The notes under the pieces: model-generated
Databases searched by the model: none
Seen by the model: only the letters and a program-made list of their open reading frames with translations
Told to the model about the DNA's origin: nothing
In this document: in pieces, positions 21,843-27,267 of the stretch
How positions within the stretch are numbered: position 1 is the first letter of the stretch
Layout: each line of letters begins with the position of its first letter
Source: Zoopage sp. CT-All
Lineage: Eukaryota > Zoopagomycota > Zoopagomycetes > Zoopagales > Zoopagaceae
Direction: 5' to 3'
DNA: 27,267 nt
NCBI GenBank assembly: GCA_004114245.1
Contig: QZWS01000097.1
Location: 1 to 27,267, forward strand
Position numbers and translations under genes: made by a program

Positions 21843-22990
21843 TCAAGGCTCTTCTACTCGAGGTCGTTTGTTGGGCATTCGCTTGTGCTCCTTTGCTGCA
21901 TTTCTTCGTCGCCGTTTCTCCAGCGACTTTTCTGCGTTCTTCTTTCCGAGCGCCTCGTATTTTTCCATCAATTCTAGCTTCTTGAACTCGGCTACATCGT
22001 GTGGTAAGCTGGCTGTGAGGAGATGTAGGAATGCTACCTCGTTTAACATAGAAGGGCTTTTTGCCATCCTTGATCTTCTCCGCCTCTTCTTTCCGCAATC
22101 TGCGTTTCAGCTGCTGCTTCCTATCCGTATTCTTTCGCGCCATCTCTTTCGACTCCATCTGCTGAATCACTCGTGCAAGCTTGGCACGCTCCCGCTCATC
22201 CTTTTCTTTTGTCAGACATTGCTTCAGCTCTGCTATTTCCTTGGTCCGGTACTCGTCAAGAAACGAGTAGGCCTTCTGGTGCAGGTCGATGTTGAGTTTT
22301 CCGGAGAGCGAGTCAAAGCGCGGGTCGCGGCGCACCACGGGATTGGTGGTGACTACAGCATGTTCGATGACAATGCGTCGTCGGGACACTGGCTTCTTGG
22401 CAGATATCTCTGTGGGTCTTAGCAGATAATAGTCACAGAGTTTTGCACAAGACGAGTTGATACCTGTGCTTGCTTTCACGCTTTGCCGGGCGAGTGACGC
22501 GCGATTGTGCCCCTAAGCTCGCCTCGCCGCGTTTCCCACGGACAGTGAGCTGTGCGAATTTCTTCAGCCCCATCCGCTGCTGAATCTCTATGAGCTGACC
22601 GAAAGGAACCTCGGCGATTTTTGCACGTAGAACAGTCTGAACCGCGGAGAAATGGCATATGAATATGCTGAGCAAGACAGAAGGATGCTGCTTACCTCGT
22701 CATCCTCAGCACCCGCGTCGGATGATGCGTCGCCGGAATCATCGCTGCTCGCCGAATAGTACTTCTTCGAAACACTCGGTTGGGCATTCTCTGCATCGCT
22801 GGCGGAGTAATCGTCGTCATCCTCTTGGTCATCGCGGCCCACGCTGACCTGATCGGAATCAGCCTGAAATCGCAATACCGCTAGCATCATTTGACCGTAC
22901 ACGAGTAAAAATGTGCACCTCGTTATCGAATGCCTCCATGCGGCTCCGCGCGCGCCGATCGTCTTCGATGCTTTGGAGGTATTTGGACAT
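21843..22990 (-). CDS. RRP36: rRNA biogenesis protein RRP36
   Basis: Nucleolar factor of the small-subunit processome, needed for early pre-rRNA cleavage. Five exons, 22919-22990, 22696-22863, 22464-22636, 22038-22417 and 21843-21991, give 313 residues. The family core is clear: VPFGQLIEIQQRMG, RPTEISAKKPVSRRR, RRDPRFDSLSGKLN, AYSFLDEYRTKEIAELK, KDGKKPFYVKR and the basic C-terminal RRRRNAAKEHKRMPNKR. Exon two is acidic and Ser-rich, as usual for the N-terminal part. Splicing at 22464/22417 uses a CTAAG acceptor; it is required to restore HRPTEISAKK. The upstream 268 bp hold a palindromic TGACGTCA and a CCAAT box. Confidence 0.94.
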
Positions 22991-23042
22991 GATGGAGAGC
23001 GGCTGGTAACAAAAATGCGTCGCAGTCACAAGCATCGGACGA

Positions 23043-23059
23043 TGACGTCAGTGACCAAT
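23043..23059. promoter_or_regulatory. CRE-like palindrome and CCAAT box upstream of RRP36
   Basis: TGACGTCA at 23043-23050 is the full ATF/CREB-type bZIP site, and CCAAT follows at 23055-23059. They lie 53-69 bp upstream of the RRP36 start codon. The match is to known fungal site types; function here is inferred from position only. Confidence 0.45.
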
Positions 23060-23258
23060 AGCGGTCTCAATGGCAATGCATTCCAGCCTGTACCATCAGA
23101 CAAAATGCAATTGCAGCTGGCTTCATCGGGGCTTTGTGTCCCTACGCCTATGTTGCCAAGCGCACTATTCTCCGTTGGTATATGCACATTGCTTTATCGA
23201 AGCAACAATGACAGCACTGATTTGAAATAAAACACACTATATTACAATATGATATATG

Positions 23259-24539
23259 TTATTTGGCCGGCTTTGCGATTCGTTTTCGTCGCGCATGCTT
23301 GGGGTTTAATGCGCTTTGTACGGCCGGAGCTGCAGCCCGAGTTAATGGCGGTATTGGCATGCCCATATCAAAGCGGAATAATGGCGCGTCAGGAACAGGG
23401 CATGGGACTAATGGCGCGTCGATGGCAGGCGCAGTTACTGCGTTTGACGCGGCGGTTGGCCATTGCACGTTTGAGCCAAAAGCAAACAAGGGTGGCACAG
23501 CGGATCGCGCTCGAGTACGGGCGGATTTGGCCTCCAGGATCACTCGCGGCTTTACTGGTGCAACCGGAGCATGCTGCGCCACCATTGCAGTCCACTCTTG
23601 TTTGGAGATGGCTCCAGTGGCCGCCGAAGCACAAGCAGACGCATCAAACGACGGCTTCTCCGGGATACAAGCCGATTTATTCTGCGGAGACTTGCGTGTC
23701 GGCGCGGGATCAGCCACCAGACGACTCGGCGCACCCCAGTATCCATTGGACCGAGCGACGGCCGAGAAATCGTGTGCTGACGGCTCGTAAGCGACATCCT
23801 CGTCGTCGTCATACGAAACAAACGAAAGAATTCGCAGCAGTTTTGCTGTCTCGTCAAATTTCTCGACACGCGTGCTTGCGACGGTGCGTGCAGCTGACGA
23901 GCTAGCTTGCCGATCTACTGCCGCCGATTCCCGCTTGCTGGAGTCCATTGGCGGCGAATTTGTGGCTGCCAAGATTGCTCGGTCAGCCCGAGGAGTCGAT
24001 GGTGTGCAGTGCGGACTTGGCACTGCATTCTCCTGGTCGCCAAGAGTCGCCAGTGACGCCTCAAAGAGCGGAGGCGCGATCTTGCGCGAGCTTGTGCCTT
24101 GCAGGTGCTTGCGCTTTACGATGTCCAGCTCCGAGTCTGAGTGACGATCGTCAGCAGCTTGACGAGGCTGCAAGACGGCGCGGAGCATGCGCAGGCGGTG
24201 GCAAAGATTGCCAATCGGCGCAGCCATCGTGTGCTTGGTACTGGTATTGCCAGCCCAGACGATGGCAGGATCAAGCAGCCCAAGCAGCTGCTCCATCGCT
24301 CGGAGAAGGTCAAGCATCGGCTGCGCTTTGGGACATGCGCCTGCGTATCGACCGATCCTTTGCTTGATGCTCGCAAGCGCGTCGTAGCATGCCTCCTGCA
24401 CCTCGTCGCTGGTGTGCGCCTTGTCGCCGAAACGGAGAAGCTTGTTTGCGATGCTATCCAAATCGCCCAAGATTGCCTGGAACCGATACGAATCTACCGG
24501 TGTGTATCGAATGGAAGGCAATCGTTCTACGGCAAGCAT
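23259..24539 (-). CDS. Unrecognised protein with basic C-terminus, possibly 3' part of the neighbouring gene
   Basis: Read alone, this is a single-exon 426-residue protein starting at the ATG at 24539 (MLAVERLPSI). Residues 10-130 look alpha-helical (FQAILGDLDSIANKLLRFGD, AMEQLLGLLD, LCHRLRMLRAVL). The rest is low-complexity, with isolated VPPLFAFGSN and APLFRFDMG motifs that recall FG-type motifs, and it ends in a strong basic cluster KHARRKRIAKPAK that resembles a nuclear localisation signal. No family is recognised. The ATG is only 21 bp after the stop of the upstream gene on the same strand, which leaves no room for a normal fungal terminator and promoter. An 81-bp intron (24545-24625, GTATGA donor, CTCAG acceptor) would join the two in frame, so this is more likely the C-terminal part of a 905-residue product. 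Confidence 0.6.
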   Translation of the reverse strand: MLAVERLPSIRYTPVDSYRFQAILGDLDSIANKLLRFGDKAHTSDEVQEACYDALASIKQRIGRYAGACPKAQPMLDLLRAMEQLLGLLDPAIVWAGNTSTKHTMAAPIGNLCHRLRMLRAVLQPRQAADDRHSDSELDIVKRKHLQGTSSRKIAPPLFEASLATLGDQENAVPSPHCTPSTPRADRAILAATNSPPMDSSKRESAAVDRQASSSAARTVASTRVEKFDETAKLLRILSFVSYDDDEDVAYEPSAHDFSAVARSNGYWGAPSRLVADPAPTRKSPQNKSACIPEKPSFDASACASAATGAISKQEWTAMVAQHAPVAPVKPRVILEAKSARTRARSAVPPLFAFGSNVQWPTAASNAVTAPAIDAPLVPCPVPDAPLFRFDMGMPIPPLTRAAAPAVQSALNPKHARRKRIAKPAK

Positions 24540-24560
24540 CAGTGCTGAGTCATGCAATGA

Positions 24561-26324
24561 TCAAGTCTGACCAGGGACATGCGCGCTGGGCTTGGTTCGC
24601 GGCAGGGGCGACTCGGAGCTCATACTTCGGGCGCCACGATGCCCGTTGTGCTGCAGGGGAGGCACAGGAAGGCTTCCATTCGACCTCAGAGGGCCACGCA
24701 TGCCAAGGAGTGCTTTCGGCGAAGGGACCTTGCCGGTGCTGGCCGCTTTAGACGCTTGAGACGGCTTGGGCGTCAAGTTGCTCTTGCCCGCGCGTTCTAA
24801 TTATCAATGAGTTGTACGCTAGAAAGTCGCAGCAACATACTCGGGGCCTTTACTTTGGAAGCGATCAACGGATTTGGCAGACTGGATGGCGAGATGGCCG
24901 TCGGAGACGCAGTCTGCATGGCCGGGTTGATGGTGCCCTCGAGGCTGGCGGGCGTAGCCATGCCTGCCGCGGCAAGCTTCTTGCTCTTTGGTACATCCGC
25001 CGGCGCAGGGCATCGAGGTGTATGCGGCGCAGCCTTGGACGCATTGCTGGAGCGGGGCAAAGCGTCGTCATGATCGGGACTCTTGTCGACTGCAACGGGC
25101 GACGCAGGTTCCTTGGGCGAGCCTTGATCCTTTGCCGATGCCGGATCACTCGGGGGAGCAGCCGCAGTCTCTGATACGGGGCAGGCACGCGCAATGCTCT
25201 CCTCTGGGCTTGGCGCTGGTGTGGTGCGCTCGGCGGCATGAGGCTGTGGGGTCGGCGCAGGCGAGGCCACTGGGATGGTCAAAAGTAGAGCCTAAACGTT
25301 TGCTCATTGACATGGAAGCAGAACTTTTAAACCTACTCCGTTGACAGCGAGAAGGGCAAGCCAGACAAGGATGGCAGAAACGATCCAGAATAACGTGGAC
25401 AAGGCGTCGTCATCGGGATGGGCCGAAGCTGCGGCTGCGGCTGACGACGAAGCAAATACATTGATTTGCGGCGCAGACTTTGGCGCGGTCATGTCGAGCA
25501 TCGTATTGAATGTGGTGGTGGCGAAGAGAGCGATGACGTCGAGCATCTAGCATATTACATGTAAGCGTGTGTGTGCAGAAGTATGCAGAGCATGATCGCT
25601 TACCTGTTCGGCCGAGTGGGGGACAGCACATGTAAGCAGCGTCTGCACAGAGTCGAGTAGGGCAGACAGCTGATTCAAGGCCGGCCGGCCACAAGAGGAG
25701 ACAAAGCCGGTATCCTCCTCCGAAGCGGTGGCAGCGGCAGTGGTAGCGGTGGCAGCGGTGGTATCGACGAGGGTAGAGCCCTCCACCGCGCGTGTTGCGT
25801 TTGTCAGCAACAATCCTTGGGCACTATAGTCAGAGCATAGCAGCAGCGTCAGAGGATGCAACCGTAGCATAAAGGGACAGGGATGCATACCCTTGCATCC
25901 AAGCGACGATGCGATCGAATAGGTTGCTGCCACATCGAGCAGGACCATCGTGGCAGCGAGTCGTGCTGGAATTGGCCGCCTCCGACGACCACGCCGTGTA
26001 CAGCAGCGTGCTTCCCTGGAGATACGAGGCGAATTGCGACGCGTACGAATCCAGAGGGGCCGCCGCGGCACGGTCGTCTTGGTGGCCGCCATCACGAGCC
26101 ATCCAGCCGAGCGACAGACTACACCCACAACGAGCTGTTAGACCAAGGGACGCGCACCAGGATGCACCATACCTGGATACAATACGGGTGAAGGGAGTGG
26201 GAGGGTCGGCGGCGGCGGCGGCGGCGGTGGGGGTGCGGGTCGCTGGGGAGTAGGCGACCATATACACGGCGAGGGCGGTGGCGACCGCAAGGACGACATG
26301 GAGGAGAGCGCGGACACAGAGCAT
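24561..26324 (-). CDS. Two-TM-segment protein with disordered tail, function unknown
   Basis: Not recognised. Six exons, 26173-26324, 25891-26118, 25604-25823, 25337-25546, 24841-25291 and 24561-24796, give 498 residues if the TGA at 24561-24563 is the true end. A hydrophobic N-terminal segment (residues about 4-25, LLHVVLAVATALAVYMV) could be a signal anchor. It is followed by about 220 residues with NSS and NAT glycosylation-type sites and four or more cysteines (RCHDGPARC, SSCGR, LTCAV), as expected of a lumenal loop. A second segment lies at about 250-268 (LFWIVSAILVWLALLAV). The remainder is Pro/Ala/Ser-rich and disordered. The first intron (54 bp) keeps the frame open if retained, but it has a CTAAC branch site, so I treat it as an intron. 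It may continue into the gene at 23259-24539. Confidence 0.62.
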
Positions 26325-27120
26325 GGTGTGAGGATGTGCAAGTGAGAGTAGCGATGGGTGCGAGATACGGCGCGGAGCGGGGTGAGAGGAGAGGCGCGGT
26401 GGCGAGCGAGGCGGTGGCAAGAGTCGAGAGGCTTGCGAGCACGAGCGGACAAATTGCTGCAGATTTGAACGCAGTTCGTGCATCGCCCGCATGGCCTGTA
26501 TGGCACACATGGTCGCGGAGTCGATTTCTTGTGCAATAGAGCAGAGTGGCGCGTGGCGCGTGGCGCATGGCGTGGTTGAGCGCGGGTATTTATGGCAGTG
26601 CAACTAGGGAACTTGCATGGTGTGGCGGTAGTTGTGGTAGCAGAAATGGCTGTGGCTGCGGTGTTATTGGAGGATGATGTGGCGACGAGTCAGCACGAAA
26701 GTAAACAATTTCCGCCTCATTTTTTGCACAGATATCTCCGTTCATTTCGCCACACTTTGAGCTCTAAGTCCTAGCTATTATGGTCCCAGGGCTTCCCTGT
26801 GCATAAGAAGTCAATGGAGACTCATTCTGACAAGTTTGCAAGAATCTACTACTGATCTGTGAAGTGATCACTGCTAGCTATATTACAAGAAGTCTATTTT
26901 AATGATGCAGTTTGGCTGTATTATTATTGATTTGCTATTCTTAACTTATTCATAAGCCTGCCCTGGCTAGAGGTAAATGCTGAGATAGAGATTGAACAGT
27001 ATGTAGCAGATGAGCATTACGTATTGACTCATAACCTATTGGAAGAGGTTACAAAACAAGTGCCTATTCAAAGGCCATGTGACCACTGCAGCCTCTTATT
27101 GTTGTGATAAGAGCGACGGC
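26325..27120. other. Intergenic region, GC-rich then AT-rich
   Basis: The first 300 bp upstream of the membrane-protein gene are GC-rich and may hold its leader and promoter. From about 26700 the composition turns AT-rich, as in the 12-13 kb stretch. I see no coding frame worth reporting and no RNA gene. Confidence 0.45.
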
Positions 27121-27267
27121 TTAGTCAGACTCAACAGCCTGGAACGCAACAGAACCCAGAAGAACCAAGACGTCATCAAAGTGATGACGTAGCATTAGTA
27201 ATCCGACAGTATAAGCGCAACTTGTCTCCTGACAAATACAGAAATTCTATACCCTGAACACATCTGT
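27121..27267 (+). promoter_or_regulatory. Promoter-like module, copy B, at window edge
   Basis: A second copy of the module at 13031-13190, starting at TTAGTC and running to the end of the window. It keeps AACAGCCTGGAA, the GCATTAGTAATCCGACAGTATAAG block with a TATA-like element at 27210-27215, CAACTTGTC and CTGACAAATACAGAAATT. Instead of the tandem 14-mers of copy A it carries a perfect 9-bp inverted repeat, ACGTCATCA and TGATGACGT with a 3-bp gap (27170-27190), made of CRE-type half sites. By analogy with copy A, a related gene may start within about 150 bp beyond the window. Confidence 0.6.

Noticed and set aside
1-27267. tRNA, rRNA or CRISPR-type arrays
   Set aside because: By eye I found no tRNA B-box context with a matching fold, no rRNA core sequence and no regularly spaced direct repeats.

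Overview
The window is nuclear DNA from a fungus. Genes on both strands carry many very short introns, mostly 42-67 bp, with weak donors and CTRAY-like branch sites. The gene set is eukaryotic and fungal: cytosolic ribosomal protein uL14, V-ATPase subunit A, a FAN1 nuclease, a B56-type PP2A subunit, a complex I LYR subunit and the rRNA-processing factor RRP36. Tight introns, intact complex I and a multicopy-type PD-(D/E)XK gene fit a non-yeast fungus, perhaps an early-diverging lineage such as Kickxellomycotina. That placement is an inference with low confidence.

Layout. From 1 to 10.5 kb lies dense housekeeping sequence: RPL23 (+), VMA1 (-), FAN1 (-), a PP2A B56 subunit (-), NDUFB9-like LYR protein (+) and a membrane-anchored PLC-X protein (-). 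From 10.8 to 14.6 kb is a gene-poor, AT-rich accessory stretch. It holds a putatively secreted repeat/zinc-finger protein, a possible MITE-like element, and a PD-(D/E)XK-family gene broken by a stop and an apparent frameshift. From 14.7 to 21.7 kb a divergent pair shares a 382-bp intergenic region: a ~1150-residue Ser/Arg-rich disordered protein (-) and a ~990-residue coiled-coil protein (+). From 21.8 to 26.3 kb come RRP36 (-) and one or two unrecognised genes (-) coding for a two-TM-segment protein followed by a low-complexity, NLS-ending protein; these may be a single gene. From 26.3 kb to the end the sequence is again AT-rich. It closes with a second copy of the promoter-like module found upstream of the PD-(D/E)XK gene.

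All splice models were built by hand from reading-frame phase, family motifs and intron length, and every multi-exon model closes in frame. The most useful observations are two apparent GC-AG introns (one directly after the VMA1 start codon, one inside the FAN1 active-site region), the duplicated promoter module, the decayed PD-(D/E)XK gene and the likely fusion of the two last minus-strand genes.
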